A DNA stretch of 64,000 nt from an uncultured Anaerolineae bacterium (GCA_903838415.1 CAILYI010000211.1:18248-82247), one strand, 5' to 3'; counted from the stretch's first letter, positions 1-9,530 are shown. The notes: generated from the letters alone by a model not told the origin. Program-made: numbers and translations.

Positions 1-178
1 TCTCAAGCCCGAACTGGGCAATGGCTACGCCGATTTCGTCATGACCGACAAGGTCGAATACGCGCTCAGCCTGTCCGCGGGCGGTACACGCATCACCGGT
101 CTTACCGCTCCGCTCTGCATCGATGCGGGCGGCAGCGCCTACTCCGGCGGCATCCGACTCGAATTCAAGCAACCCTAA
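1..178 (+). CDS. C-terminal fragment of an unknown, probably exported protein
   Basis: An open frame enters from the left edge (first full codon at base 2) and ends at TAA 176-178, giving 58 residues of a protein whose start lies outside the window. The fragment alternates polar and beta-branched residues with many Gly and Ser (for example TRITGLTAPLCIDAGG) and ends in LEFKQP, which suits the last strands of a beta-rich extracellular domain. No motif identifies a family. The codon usage is GC-rich like the rest of the window. The next 550 bases carry repeats and no gene, so this is the last gene of its unit. Confidence 0.6.
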   Translation, partial: LKPELGNGYADFVMTDKVEYALSLSAGGTRITGLTAPLCIDAGGSAYSGGIRLEFKQP

Positions 179-248
179 CCCGAATGGGGAAACCACTTTT
201 ATCCACCAAGGGCACGAAGGAACACGAATATTTTCTTTACGGCTGCTT

Positions 249-507
249 CGGCGAACTTGATTCGCTTGCCACAGAAATTAAGGCGCGCCACAGATCAACG
301 CCGCGCAATTGCATGAAAAGTTCGGGAAAATTCGAGCTATTCGTAGCTGATCTTGGGTTTTGCGCTGGAGCGAATAGCTTTTTGTCATTCATAAACGATC
401 AAGTGATTGTTGAAATACATTTGCCACGAATATCACGAACAAATCCGAATATATTTTTTACGACTCCCCCGGCGAACTTGATTCGCTTGCCACAGAAATT
501 AAGGCGC
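249..507. repeat. Identical 38-bp direct repeat pair (249-286 and 470-507)
   Basis: The 38 bases at 249-286 recur without a mismatch at 470-507, 221 bases apart. Each copy leads into a CAGATCAAC-type sequence that forms the left arm of a fold-back element. The stretch 179-643 holds no convincing gene: small open frames there consist of repeat sequence and lack ribosome binding sites. Motifs such as cacgaagg aacacgaa and ctattcgtagc resemble sequences at 31.2 and 57.3 kb, so this gap is a patchwork of dispersed repeats. Confidence 0.75.
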
Positions 508-590
508 ACATCAGATCAACACAGATGAACGAAGATGTTTTAAAAAAATCCGCTTTTATCTGCGTTGATCTGTGGTTGAAATAATCCCAG
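508..590. repeat. Dispersed fold-back repeat, copy A
   Basis: The left arm CAGATCAACACAGAT is matched by ATCTGCGTTGATCTG in inverted orientation with one mismatch, separated by about 30 bases. A second copy with the same central sequence (gaacgaagatgttttt, then ctgcttttatc) lies at 31292-31380. Both copies are intergenic. It looks like a small non-autonomous palindromic element or structured transcript end; no transposase is associated with it. Confidence 0.7.
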
Positions 591-643
591 CCTTCACAAC
601 CAGACAATTTCGCTTGCCATCTGGTCTGATACCAGTGCAGACA

Positions 644-683
644 AAAACCTGGCCGACTCGCAAAATTGAGTCGGCCAGGTTTT
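644..683 (-). terminator. Rho-independent terminator of the LCP gene
   Basis: A perfect 16-bp stem (AAAACCTGGCCGACTC with its complement) encloses an 8-base loop and is followed by a T run on the minus strand. It lies about 50 bases past the stop codon of the LCP gene. The stem is bounded by A/T runs on both sides and may work in both directions. Confidence 0.85.
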
Positions 684-736
684 GTTATTCCGTGAAATCC
701 ACGGCAAAAGGTTTCAGGGTCAGTTTTTTAACGCGC

Positions 737-2155
737 CTACGGCATCGGGTTTTTGTAGGCCCAATCATCCGCCAAAATAAGTTCAATATCCGCCGGGGCT
801 GCCGCATCATATTTATTGCTGATTTGCACACCGCTGGTCAGGTTAAATAGCTGCTTGAAATACTTGACCAAATATAACCTGCCGCGATGATCGATGACCT
901 GCGTGGCGGCGGGTTGGTAACTGGCGTTATCAACGGCCACCACGTTCAACCCCTGCGATTTCAGGTAATCAGCCGTGCGTTGGGCCATGCCCGCCACAGA
1001 ACTTCCATTATAGACGGCGATCGTCGCGCCTTCCTGCTTGGCCAACTCAAGGGGATCACCGGCTGCCAGCGGACTGAGCGCGCCACTCGAGCTGAAAATT
1101 TCGTCACGCAGTTCGCGGATCTTATCCGGAATCGGCTTGAAAATGCTCTGATTTTCGCCTTTGACCACCACGTTATCGAGCTGCACCATGGTGTAGTCGA
1201 TCACGCCGCGTTTGATATTCTCCGGCGAAATGTCCTTGGCCAGCATTCCCAGGCGCATGATCTCGTCAAAGGTCAGGTTGGTTTTCACACCGGTCTGAAT
1301 ATCAGCATAGATGGATGGCGCATTGGCCAACATCGTTGAAAAATTGGCCGGATCGAGTACCTTATCGCGCACTGCCAGGATGACTGCCTGCTGACGCTTG
1401 GATCGGTCGACATCGCCTCCGTCGGTATGGCGCTGGCGGACATATCCGAGCGCTTCCACGCCGCCCAACAGATGCGGTCCGGCTGAAAGCATGATCTTAT
1501 CCGCGCCGGGGCCCATCGGGTCGATGATGATTTTCTTTTCCACAAAGACATTGACCTTGCCGATTTCATCAATCAGCTGGGTAAAGGCCCAAAACTCAAC
1601 CTGGGCATAATACTGCACCGGCACGCCCACCACCTGCTCCACCGTGCGCATGGCCAGTTCAGGGCCGCCGCCGGGGATTTTGTAAGCTTCGCCGTTATAG
1701 TAAGCCGTATTAATCTTGGCATAATTGAATCCGGGAATATTCACCCACAAATCGCGCGGAACGGACATCATCCCGGCGGTTTTGCTGACCGGATCAATGG
1801 TCAGCAGGATCATGGTATCGGAGCGGGCCGGGCCAACACGGTCGGGGCTGACCTTGCCATTCGGATCAATGACGAGTTCCGTATCCACGCCCATCAGCAG
1901 GATGGTAACACGGCTGGCGCCGTCCCAGGTGGGAGGCAGGGCGATATCCGGGGCTTCGGGGATGGGGGTGGGCAAGCCAGCAGGCGCTTCGGAAGTGGGC
2001 GACGTATCGCCGCTGAGGCTGACGCCGGGGATACCGGCGACCGCTTGCATGGTGACGGTGATGTAACGTACCAGCGCAAAGGCTCCGGCGAAGAAAGCAA
2101 TCGCCAGAACTGCTACTATTATCGTTTTAATGGAAAGTTTGAATCTAGTTTTCAT
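737..2155 (-). CDS. LytR-CpsA-Psr (LCP) family protein with LytR_C domain
   Basis: A 472-residue protein. LCP proteins transfer undecaprenyl-linked glycopolymers to the cell wall or envelope on the outer membrane face. A membrane anchor spans about residues 10-32, then comes a Pro/Thr-rich linker (50-75) and the LCP catalytic domain (about 80-290), with the family signatures VTILLMGVD, ARSDTMILLTID, MMSVPRDLWV and YVRQRH followed by DGGDVDRSKRQQ. The C-terminal 95 residues (IAVYNGSSVAGMAQ onward) match the LytR_C domain. It is last in a minus-strand run, 35 bases after the HEAT gene, and ends before a strong terminator. The start has no strong Shine-Dalgarno but the membrane anchor follows immediately. 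Which polymer it attaches cannot be told. Confidence 0.9.
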   Translation of the reverse strand: MKTRFKLSIKTIIVAVLAIAFFAGAFALVRYITVTMQAVAGIPGVSLSGDTSPTSEAPAGLPTPIPEAPDIALPPTWDGASRVTILLMGVDTELVIDPNGKVSPDRVGPARSDTMILLTIDPVSKTAGMMSVPRDLWVNIPGFNYAKINTAYYNGEAYKIPGGGPELAMRTVEQVVGVPVQYYAQVEFWAFTQLIDEIGKVNVFVEKKIIIDPMGPGADKIMLSAGPHLLGGVEALGYVRQRHTDGGDVDRSKRQQAVILAVRDKVLDPANFSTMLANAPSIYADIQTGVKTNLTFDEIMRLGMLAKDISPENIKRGVIDYTMVQLDNVVVKGENQSIFKPIPDKIRELRDEIFSSSGALSPLAAGDPLELAKQEGATIAVYNGSSVAGMAQRTADYLKSQGLNVVAVDNASYQPAATQVIDHRGRLYLVKYFKQLFNLTSGVQISNKYDAAAPADIELILADDWAYKNPMP

Positions 2156-2190
2156 AGTTTTTCTTGGGAGCGGCGCAAGTGAGGGACGGA

Positions 2191-2772
2191 TTATTCGGGC
2201 TTGAGATAGACCATCCCAACGCCGAGTTTTTCAAGGCCGAGACTGGCCCAGTATTGCATTAACGCGGAATCAGTTTCAAGGGCTTTCATCAAGCCGGGAA
2301 TGGCGTTTGGATCTTTGATTTCAGCCAAAGCGCGGACAGCTTCCAACTTGGCGGAACTTTGTCCGTTTTTTAGCATATCCAGCAGCGCAGAAGTAGCCGG
2401 TATGCCAATCAAAATGAGTGCATTGGAAGCCAGCTTGGCGGTCAACGAGTCCGGGTCTGACAGCACCCGGATGAGCGGCGAAACGGCGGCAGGGACGGGG
2501 TGGTGACAGAAAGCCATTGCAGCGGCCTGACGCACTTCGTCAGATTCATCTCGCAGCGCGGCGATCAAGTCAGGGATGATTTCATCCACATTGGCAAACC
2601 CGGCCAGCGCCCGGATGGCCCACCAGCGCACATCGTCAATTTCTGTTTTTAACAGGGGTCGCAGAGCGTCGAGCCCGGCCTGCCCAAGTTCTGGCAGGCG
2701 AAGCGCGGCTTGTTCGGAACGCGCATCATCGCCGCTGACCAGCTCGGCGCACAGGTATTCCAGTTCGGTCAT
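2191..2772 (-). CDS. HEAT-repeat protein
   Basis: A 193-residue all-helical protein with repeated units of about 31 residues, seen as the series of DDVRWWAIRALAGF, DEVRQAAAMAFCHH and SSAKLEAVRALAEI, typical of HEAT or PBS-lyase-like repeats that bind protein partners. I place the start at the ATG (MTELEYLCAEL) one base after the stop of the Trm112-like gene; a longer frame would overlap that gene. The tight spacing indicates translational coupling. It has no signal peptide, so it is probably a cytoplasmic adaptor. Its partner is unknown. Confidence 0.85.
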   Translation of the reverse strand: MTELEYLCAELVSGDDARSEQAALRLPELGQAGLDALRPLLKTEIDDVRWWAIRALAGFANVDEIIPDLIAALRDESDEVRQAAAMAFCHHPVPAAVSPLIRVLSDPDSLTAKLASNALILIGIPATSALLDMLKNGQSSAKLEAVRALAEIKDPNAIPGLMKALETDSALMQYWASLGLEKLGVGMVYLKPE

Positions 2773-2773
2773 G

Positions 2774-2992
2774 CTAACGGGCAGGCGGGGGAACGGGCAG
2801 GTTTTCAGCCGCAGTTTTGACCCATTTATCGCCCTCGTCAATCAACATCACCGGGATGTCATCGACAATCGGGTATTTGCGGCCACAATCCTGGCACACC
2901 AGCCAGGTTTCATGCGTCAGGCTGAGCAATCCATCTTTTTCACGCACACATGCCGGGCAGCGCAGGATTTCGAGAAGTTCTTGAGAGACCAT
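2774..2992 (-). CDS. Trm112-like small zinc-binding protein
   Basis: A 72-residue protein starting at MVSQELLEILRCPAC and preceded by AAGGAG seven bases upstream, which fixes this start over longer frames. It has two CxxC pairs (CPAC and CQDC) and the sequence RKYPIVDDIPVML, the hallmark of the Trm112/YcaR family. Eukaryotic Trm112 activates methyltransferases. The bacterial role is less clear, and the next upstream envelope gene in this run is a membrane methyltransferase-like protein. It is coupled to the HEAT gene. Confidence 0.88.
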   Translation of the reverse strand: MVSQELLEILRCPACVREKDGLLSLTHETWLVCQDCGRKYPIVDDIPVMLIDEGDKWVKTAAENLPVPPPAR

Positions 2993-3070
2993 ATATTTCT
3001 CCTTAATTTTGCAGGGACGGTGTCCGTCTCTGCCACGATGAGGCAAGATCGGCAAAAATTGTACCACGCA

Positions 3071-4981
3071 TCAAGGGTTCTGCTGACACCAGCCCTTCTT
3101 CTTCAGGATTTTCTCAGGGTCTTTGACGTCCGGGCCGTATTCACAGGCGTCCGCCCAGGGTTGGTATTGGGTCATGAATTTATCCACAAACCAGATTTTG
3201 TTGTCGCGCATGACGATGCGGTTGAGGGTCACGTCCGCGCCCTCCGAAGCGTAGTCAACATGCTTGACCGAGCCCGGTTCGGCATCAGGGTTGAAGGTGA
3301 TGGTGGGCGGCAACGCTGGGACAATATTCGTCGGGCCGGTGGTATCCCATTGCACGGTGCGGCCATCGGGCGTGGAAAAGAGCTTCCAGGTCAGGGAGCG
3401 CGTTTCCAGGTCGAAGAACGTTTCCATCAACAACCAGTAGGGCGTGTCATTGATGAATTTGAAATCGATCAGCGGGAAATAGACGGTGGCGTCAAACCCG
3501 GCCAGAGACGGATCGTCGCTGCCGCCCGGGCGTTGTTCATAATAAAATACGCGGTAAGCATGCGCATGGCGCTCCACAACCGGAAAGCCGCCGAAGAAAA
3601 CGGTGCGGAACAGGGTGGTACTGACCTGGCAGACACCGCCGCCGACGCCCTTGATGGTCTTGCCATTGTAAATAATTAGCGCCTCGGCAAAACCGTTATC
3701 CAGGCTGACATCGCCCATGTATTGGCCCATCGAAAAAGTCGCGCCAGGCGCAACCAGCAGTCCCTGGAATTTGGAAGCAGCCGTCTCGATATTTTTCAAA
3801 CGCGCTTCGCTCGAGCCCCAAAAGTACGTTGTCTGGGAACTGACCAGCTGCGTGATGCCCAACTGCTGACTGGTGGCCGTATCCGCCACTTTGGGCTGGG
3901 TGGTGTTGACACGCAAAAGCGCCGAGGATTGGCCGGTGCCAATCGCCTGCAGAATGTCATCCAGCGAACCATCGATATCCGTTTGCAGGCCGATCAAAGA
4001 GGCCTGGATGGGCTGCAGTTGGCCGGTTTCTTCATTAAATGTGAAACGCGCATCGGCTTCAGCGCGATTTACCTGCTTGGAAATGGATTCCAACAACGTC
4101 CGGAGTTGATTCCGATCCAACTGGACAACGTACTGTGACCCGGGGCCGGTTCCGAGGCGCCCGACCTGCAGCATGGGCGCCAATTCTGACGGCTGTATCT
4201 GCCAGGGACCGGGATCGCCGCTGCGCGCATCGGGCAGCGAAATGGTAAAAGGCCCAGAAAGCAGGCGCCGGGCGTCTTCCGCCTGCACGGACGCATCCAT
4301 GACCTGCGGTTCCTGGTCTTGAATCGCCAGCGGCACTTCCCCATCCCGGAAGGCGCGCATTTGGGCGTGCAGGGCCACCAGTGTGGCTTCCAGATTCAGA
4401 TGGCGACCCACCTGTCCGGGTTGGGATGCAACGTCCACGCCATTGATCACCAGGCTGGCTTCAACCACAGGTTTATCCACCTGTTGCGCCAGGCTTTGCA
4501 GATATAAATAGGCAATGCGCTGGTCAAACAAAATGACCGGCGGCAAGACCACTCCAACTTGCGCGGCATTCAACTGGTTGTTGAGATTCTCAAACCAGCC
4601 GCCCTCGCGTCCAAAGTCAAAAGCGAGCTGCGCCGAAGCCGCCGGATCGAGCGTCATGCCCAGTTGGGATGGAGTCTCGATCTTCACGTTTTGCCCATCG
4701 CGGAAAACGATCCGTCCGCTGGATGGGAAAGTCAGCGCCGCTTTGAGCGTGATCGCGGCAGCATCGCGTTTCATGCCTGAAACATCCACCCCGGCCACAT
4801 TGACGCCGGGAAAAATGCGTCCGGAATAAATCACGCGGTAGCCCAGCGACAGGATAAAAACGACCAGCAGGAAAAACGAGACTCCCCCCAGCAAAGCGAC
4901 AGCCATTTGAATCGCAACAGCACCGGTTTCACGGCGTTTTCTGGGAGCGCGGACAAAACGAACTGGGGTGGTGATGGACAT
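3071..4981 (-). CDS. VanW family protein with peptidoglycan-binding-like domains
   Basis: A 636-residue membrane-anchored envelope protein. A single transmembrane segment (about residues 25-50) follows a basic N-terminus. Two repeated domains of the PG_binding_4 type come next (about 60-340, with GVNVAGVDVSGM), then the VanW domain (about 380-520) with KGVGGGVCQVSTTL. VanW was first seen in vancomycin resistance clusters and is widespread in wall or envelope biogenesis; its biochemical role is not established. It sits 12 bases downstream of the methyltransferase-like gene and 78 bases before the Trm112-like gene, consistent with an operon that ends in the LCP glycopolymer transferase. Confidence 0.9.
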   Translation of the reverse strand: MSITTPVRFVRAPRKRRETGAVAIQMAVALLGGVSFFLLVVFILSLGYRVIYSGRIFPGVNVAGVDVSGMKRDAAAITLKAALTFPSSGRIVFRDGQNVKIETPSQLGMTLDPAASAQLAFDFGREGGWFENLNNQLNAAQVGVVLPPVILFDQRIAYLYLQSLAQQVDKPVVEASLVINGVDVASQPGQVGRHLNLEATLVALHAQMRAFRDGEVPLAIQDQEPQVMDASVQAEDARRLLSGPFTISLPDARSGDPGPWQIQPSELAPMLQVGRLGTGPGSQYVVQLDRNQLRTLLESISKQVNRAEADARFTFNEETGQLQPIQASLIGLQTDIDGSLDDILQAIGTGQSSALLRVNTTQPKVADTATSQQLGITQLVSSQTTYFWGSSEARLKNIETAASKFQGLLVAPGATFSMGQYMGDVSLDNGFAEALIIYNGKTIKGVGGGVCQVSTTLFRTVFFGGFPVVERHAHAYRVFYYEQRPGGSDDPSLAGFDATVYFPLIDFKFINDTPYWLLMETFFDLETRSLTWKLFSTPDGRTVQWDTTGPTNIVPALPPTITFNPDAEPGSVKHVDYASEGADVTLNRIVMRDNKIWFVDKFMTQYQPWADACEYGPDVKDPEKILKKKGWCQQNP

Positions 4982-4993
4982 AGGATTTTTTCT

Positions 4994-5596
4994 TTAACGC
5001 TGCCAGCGTGGCAGCAGCATCGGCGTTTTGGCTTTATAGTCGGCATAGGCTGCGCCGAAATCTCTCAGCAGCTTGCGCTCCTCAAAGTATGCGCCAATCA
5101 CAATATAAATGGAGAAAATAATCCACAAAGCCAGGCGGTTGAGCGTCATTTCGGGCGAGAACCAGATAAAAATCAACCCGGCTGTATATAACGGGTGGCG
5201 GACGTAAGCATATAATCCGCCTGTGACCAGCTCGCCCGCTTTGGCGTCTTCATAATAAGGGGATAACTGCGCCAACCCGGCAAATTCCATCGGCCCGGTC
5301 TGCATCACCCCGGCGATCAGGGCGAAGACGGCCAAACCCTGCACAACCGTCATCAGATATACCCAAGGCGCCGGGAGGCTGTAAAGCACCCGGTCTGGAA
5401 ACGTAACCAGCATCAGGAAAACCGGTCCCAGGCTGGCAATCGCAAAAACGTTATAGGAAAACCGATACAACCGGTAAAAAGCCGCCGCGCCAAAGAGAGA
5501 ACGGACCGAATGCTTAAATCCATGCGAGGCAAGGATGGAATGCACCAGTCCCCACAAGACAGACGCGCCTATCAAATAGATTGTTCCCGTCATCAT
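4994..5596 (-). CDS. Membrane protein of the NnrU / isoprenylcysteine methyltransferase-like type
   Basis: About 200 residues with five or six transmembrane segments. The C-terminal part holds GGLYAYVRHPLYTAGLI and a later ERKLLRDFGAAYADYKAKTP, the pattern of integral membrane methyltransferases (ICMT/PEMT type) and NnrU proteins, in which this region binds S-adenosylmethionine. I prefer the ATGATG start at 5596 with AGGTG just upstream over a TTG seven codons earlier. The substrate could be a lipid, thiol or prenyl group. It lies between the HerA-like ATPase gene and the VanW gene in the same orientation. Confidence 0.75.
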   Translation of the reverse strand: MMTGTIYLIGASVLWGLVHSILASHGFKHSVRSLFGAAAFYRLYRFSYNVFAIASLGPVFLMLVTFPDRVLYSLPAPWVYLMTVVQGLAVFALIAGVMQTGPMEFAGLAQLSPYYEDAKAGELVTGGLYAYVRHPLYTAGLIFIWFSPEMTLNRLALWIIFSIYIVIGAYFEERKLLRDFGAAYADYKAKTPMLLPRWQR

Positions 5597-5649
5597 AACA
5601 CACCTGTTTTCGAGCAATATGAGTCTCGCAACCCCCTCACTCCCCCGGA

Positions 5650-8241
5650 TTATTCCGCACCAAAAGCCGGGAGCTCGTAAACATCTCCGCCGCCGCGAAT
5701 CAGATAAAACGGCTGCCAGGCCACGCCAAAAACCTGCACATAAACGTCGCTTTTCTTGGCCACAATCGGGATGTCGCTGACCTGGTTGACCACCGCCGAC
5801 CAGCGCTCGGTGGCATCCTGAATTGCCTGCGCGCGTTTCTGTTGAAGTTCCTGCAGTTGCGCCTGGAATTGCTGGATCGCATCGAGTGATTCGTCCACAT
5901 CCGCCTTGGCTTGCTCAGTCAGGCGGCGCTTGGTGATTTGCGTGGTCAGGCTTTTCTTGCGTCCAAAACCGAGCAGCCCGGCGCCCAGTTCGGCCAGGTT
6001 GCCGCCTTCTTCCAGCTTGCGCTGGCTGAGAACGACCTGATCCTGATTCAATTCGCGCTGTTCGCGGCTGAGCTTATCATTTAACGCGGCAATCTGCCGG
6101 TCGATGGCTGCCGTCAGTTTGGCAATCTCGGCGTCGCGGCCCTGGCGGGCGGCATCCGAACAGGCGGTGCGAAATTCCGCGGGAGAAATATCCGGCCCGG
6201 CGTACACTTTGAGCGCTTCATTGGCGCGCACCGTCACCTGCGTGGTGCGGAAAACCCAGTCGGTGAAATCTTTTTCTAGCGCGGTCAACAATTTGGCATC
6301 GCCAAAGGGCGCATCCGGCGTGACAAAACGGGCCTGCGGCGAGGGTTGACTGTCCAATTTTTCCATGCCCGGCCCATCATACGGGAAATTTTCCCAGCGC
6401 ACCATGCCACGTTTATCGAGCGTATCCACCAGCGCATCGCGCACAATTTCGTTGTCAAGCCCATAGCGCCGGTCAAAGAAACGCACCTTCGCCGAAGCCA
6501 GCAAAGTCGGGCGGTAGAGCACCGCTTCAAGACGCGAATCGACCGGCATGGGTTCGCCCGCGGTCTTGAAAGACTGCGTCAGGCTGTAGTTGACAGGCAA
6601 AAAATATTCAGAAATCCCGGCTGGAAGATCGGGCCGGGTCTGGCTGCCTTCCAGGTCGGGCGGCGCAGCTTGACGGTTGACCGCTGGAGTCTGACTCGCT
6701 TCCAGACTCTTCTCCGCCACGATAACGGGAACCGCTTGAAAGTGGGATAAGTCGGACTCAGCCGGGGCCGGTTGGACCGTTTCGGGGGCGGAATCCAACC
6801 CAAAAGCGACGGATTCGTCTGGCGCTTTTTCCGGATTCTTTGGCGCACTCGCCCCCGCCAGCTGATTCAGCGCCGGTATCTGTGGACGAGTCAGCGGCCC
6901 GGCCAGAAAATTCATCGTCCAGCGCGTCTGGAACAAGACCGGGCCGCTGGAGTGGATGTTATGCAGCAGAAAAACGCGCTTCCCAAGCGCCGAGATGATG
7001 TCGCTGTAGGCGTTGCGGTCGAGATCGGCGCTGGCCGCCTGCAGCCCATCGAGCAGACGGTTTTTGTCATATTCCGTTTGAAGCTTGCCGATAAACCACG
7101 ACCCGGCATTGGAGAGCGCCTTGTAATCGACATCGATCGGGTTTTGCGTGGCAAGCACCAGCCCCACGCCAAAAGCGCGGGCCTGCTTCAGCATTCGCAG
7201 CAGCGGCGCTTTGCTGGATGGCATGCCCTTGGGCGGCAGATAGCCGAAAAGTTCATCAAAATAAAGCAGCGAACGCAGCGACGTTGAGCCGCTCTGCGTG
7301 CGCATCCAGGTTTCGATTGAAACGAGCAGCAGCGTGACGAAAAACATGCGCTCGCCTTCGCTCAAATGCGCGATATAGAAAACACTGTGGCGTGGACGAC
7401 CATCCGCGGCAAACAGCAGCGATTTAATATCCATCGGCGCGCCTTCGCGCCAGGCCTGAAAAGAAGGCGATGCCAGGATGTTATTGAGCGTCATCGCCAG
7501 CACGGTGCGATCTTTGGACGAAAAAAAATTTTCCACCGGGAAGGCACCCAGTTTTTCAAAAGGCGGCGTCTGCACCTGCAGAATGAGTTCGGTCAGGTCG
7601 AGGCTTTTGCCGTGGCTCCAGGCATATTCAAAGATGTTGGAGATGAGAATGTGCTCGCGTGAGCGCAGCGGATCGATATCGTCATAGCCCACCAGGCCCA
7701 GCAAGGCGGTCACCGTGCTGGAGATTTTCTCGCGCAAAATTTCCTTGTTGCCTTCCCACGGCAGCTGCGGCGATTCGAGCGAAGACAGCACGCTGATTTG
7801 CAATCCGGCATCCGAGCCGGGCGTATAAACGGCATACTGGGCGGCATTCGCCAGCGCGCGCATACGTTCCTGATCGATGCCCCAATCAGCCAGGCCCTGT
7901 TTCCATTGGGCGGCGGTTTCAGCGGCGGCAGTTTCCACCGCTTTGCCCTGCCGCCGGATGGTATCGGCGTCCAACCAGGGCTGGAAATCTTGCGGAGCCA
8001 GGTCGGGAAAATGTAAAAGTAGATTGGTCAGGTCGCCTTTGGGATCAATCAAAATGGCGGGGATGCCCTGTAAAGCGGCTTCTTCCATCAGCCCGAGGCA
8101 CAGGCCGGTTTTGCCGGACCCGGTCATGCCGGTGATGACGGCGTGGGTGGTCAGGTCAGTGGGATCATAAAATAAGGAATCATCGCTCGCGCGGGAATTT
8201 TTAAGATCATATTTGCGCCCAAGATAAAACTGATCTGTCAT
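5650..8241 (-). CDS. HerA/FtsK-superfamily ATPase (DUF87-like)
   Basis: An 863-residue cytoplasmic ATPase. Walker A is GMTGSGKT at about residues 38-45, with ILIDPKGDLTNLL just after it. A Walker B-like LLYFDELFGYLP lies near residue 340, followed by LKQARAFGVGLVLATQNP, the sensor segment of HerA/VirB4-type motors. The C-terminal third is a long charged region with coiled-coil character (about 690-810). The start with AGGAG seven bases upstream is preferred over a TTG ten codons earlier. Relatives are annotated only as ATP-binding proteins; a role in DNA or protein translocation is inference. No NurA nuclease gene is near, unlike archaeal herA loci. Confidence 0.82.
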   Translation of the reverse strand: MTDQFYLGRKYDLKNSRASDDSLFYDPTDLTTHAVITGMTGSGKTGLCLGLMEEAALQGIPAILIDPKGDLTNLLLHFPDLAPQDFQPWLDADTIRRQGKAVETAAAETAAQWKQGLADWGIDQERMRALANAAQYAVYTPGSDAGLQISVLSSLESPQLPWEGNKEILREKISSTVTALLGLVGYDDIDPLRSREHILISNIFEYAWSHGKSLDLTELILQVQTPPFEKLGAFPVENFFSSKDRTVLAMTLNNILASPSFQAWREGAPMDIKSLLFAADGRPRHSVFYIAHLSEGERMFFVTLLLVSIETWMRTQSGSTSLRSLLYFDELFGYLPPKGMPSSKAPLLRMLKQARAFGVGLVLATQNPIDVDYKALSNAGSWFIGKLQTEYDKNRLLDGLQAASADLDRNAYSDIISALGKRVFLLHNIHSSGPVLFQTRWTMNFLAGPLTRPQIPALNQLAGASAPKNPEKAPDESVAFGLDSAPETVQPAPAESDLSHFQAVPVIVAEKSLEASQTPAVNRQAAPPDLEGSQTRPDLPAGISEYFLPVNYSLTQSFKTAGEPMPVDSRLEAVLYRPTLLASAKVRFFDRRYGLDNEIVRDALVDTLDKRGMVRWENFPYDGPGMEKLDSQPSPQARFVTPDAPFGDAKLLTALEKDFTDWVFRTTQVTVRANEALKVYAGPDISPAEFRTACSDAARQGRDAEIAKLTAAIDRQIAALNDKLSREQRELNQDQVVLSQRKLEEGGNLAELGAGLLGFGRKKSLTTQITKRRLTEQAKADVDESLDAIQQFQAQLQELQQKRAQAIQDATERWSAVVNQVSDIPIVAKKSDVYVQVFGVAWQPFYLIRGGGDVYELPAFGAE

Positions 8242-8359
8242 GGCAGGCTCCTGATAAAACAAGAAACGCAAAACGAAATGGGGCCGCGTTTTACGTTTTA
8301 TTTAGTACGAATTTACTCTGATTCGCTTAAAAATGCAAGCAGTGTAGAACATTTGAACG

Positions 8360-8391
8360 AAAAAGCGGGGCGACTGTAAAAGTCGCCCCGC
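8360..8391 (-). terminator. Rho-independent terminator
   Basis: An 11-bp perfect stem GCGGGGCGACT with a five-base loop is followed on the minus strand by five T residues. It ends the sigma factor / DUF5667 transcript. Confidence 0.85.
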
Positions 8392-8408
8392 CGCTGATCT
8401 GCGTTCAA

Positions 8409-9530
8409 CTAGCCATCGTGGTCATCACTAGAGGATGATCCCCCATCATCTTGATGGCTGGAATCAGAACCACTACCGCCCGAATCGGAGCCGCTGTTGG
8501 AATCAGAGCCACCGCCGCCCGAATCAGAACCGCCACCTGAATTGGAATCGCTGCCCCCATCGTTGGAACCGGAATTGAAGTGCTCCGCACGAGGTGTTGC
8601 GGCACTATCGAAATAAGATTCGTTTCCATCTCCGGATTTTTCGGAGCCGTTGTCATCTTTCGTTCTTACGCCGCTGGAGCCGCTTGAATCTTCCCCGGCT
8701 TCGGAGGACTGCGATTGCCCGGCCTCGGGCGTCTCTTTCTCATCAGACCCGTCGCCCGGCAAAGCCTGTGGAACCGGCGTAACAATCAGCGCAGACGTGG
8801 GCGTAGCCTGTGGCGCAGAAATCAGGATAATTTGACTGGCCTTAATAATGCCATCATCCGTCTCACCGACAACTTGAACGGTGGCGCCAAGCATAATTTC
8901 GCCTGTAAAAACGGTTTCGCCTTCAATCGCAATGCTCAACCCGTCAATCACCAGAATACCGTTTTGCTGACTCTGCACAACCCCTTGAAAGTTGACCAAT
9001 TCCATGCGCTTTTCGGAGTAAAGTTCTTCAATTTCCTGCACGCGCTCGTGCTCGAATTTTTGCTCCAGCTCGACCTTGGTTTGCGGGTTAAAAACAAACA
9101 CCAGTTGCACTCCTTCCCAGCTGCGCTTGACCGGGTAAAGCTTGTCGCCGGGCAGCGCCCCATTCGAGGCATTCACCAAACCGGTACCACCCGTCAACAA
9201 GAAGGAAATCATCAAAGCAGTCGTCACTGCCAGACGGTAAAAACGGGTTCGCGAATAACCTTTTTTGAGCCAGAACGGCAAAATAGGCGCGGCGTTGCGC
9301 TGTTCGCGCATTTCCGCGGCAGCCTGCAAAACACGCGCCTTGCCGCGCTGCGCCACACCGGCAGGGACTTCCGTCACCGCCAAGCTGCGCGCGCGAACAG
9401 CCGCAATCAGGATGGGACGAAGTTCCTCCGCCAGGGCAGGATAGCGCACCAGGCAGGATTCTACATCCAGCCCCTGATCGAGGGCTTGCAGGGAATTTTC
9501 GAGGGCGTCAATAAAGGTATCAGTTGTCAT
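8409..9530 (-). CDS. DUF5667/DUF5666 membrane protein, likely anti-sigma partner
   Basis: A 373-residue protein. The N-terminus (about 1-80, DALENSLQALDQGLDVESCL) resembles the cytoplasmic region of anti-sigma-like proteins. A transmembrane segment lies at about 100-120, followed by a DUF5667 region with LPGDKLYPVKRSWE and a coiled coil (150-185), then a DUF5666-like beta domain (about 185-240). The last 130 residues are a low-complexity tail of Ser, Gly and Asp, presumably extracellular. It overlaps the upstream ECF sigma gene by four bases (ATGA), so the two are translationally coupled. By analogy it would hold the sigma factor at the membrane; this is inferred from the pairing. Confidence 0.8.
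   Translation of the reverse strand: MTTDTFIDALENSLQALDQGLDVESCLVRYPALAEELRPILIAAVRARSLAVTEVPAGVAQRGKARVLQAAAEMREQRNAAPILPFWLKKGYSRTRFYRLAVTTALMISFLLTGGTGLVNASNGALPGDKLYPVKRSWEGVQLVFVFNPQTKVELEQKFEHERVQEIEELYSEKRMELVNFQGVVQSQQNGILVIDGLSIAIEGETVFTGEIMLGATVQVVGETDDGIIKASQIILISAPQATPTSALIVTPVPQALPGDGSDEKETPEAGQSQSSEAGEDSSGSSGVRTKDDNGSEKSGDGNESYFDSAATPRAEHFNSGSNDGGSDSNSGGGSDSGGGGSDSNSGSDSGGSGSDSSHQDDGGSSSSDDHDG

Noticed and set aside
184..850. Two plus-strand open frames before the LCP gene
   Set aside because: The first is made of dispersed repeats, the second overlaps the terminator and the antisense of the LCP gene; neither has a plausible ribosome binding site.
5650..8241. HerA-NurA DNA repair or Sir2-HerA defence unit
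   Set aside because: No nuclease or SIR2 gene is adjacent to this HerA-like ATPase; the SIR2 domain at 42 kb is 34 kb away in another operon.
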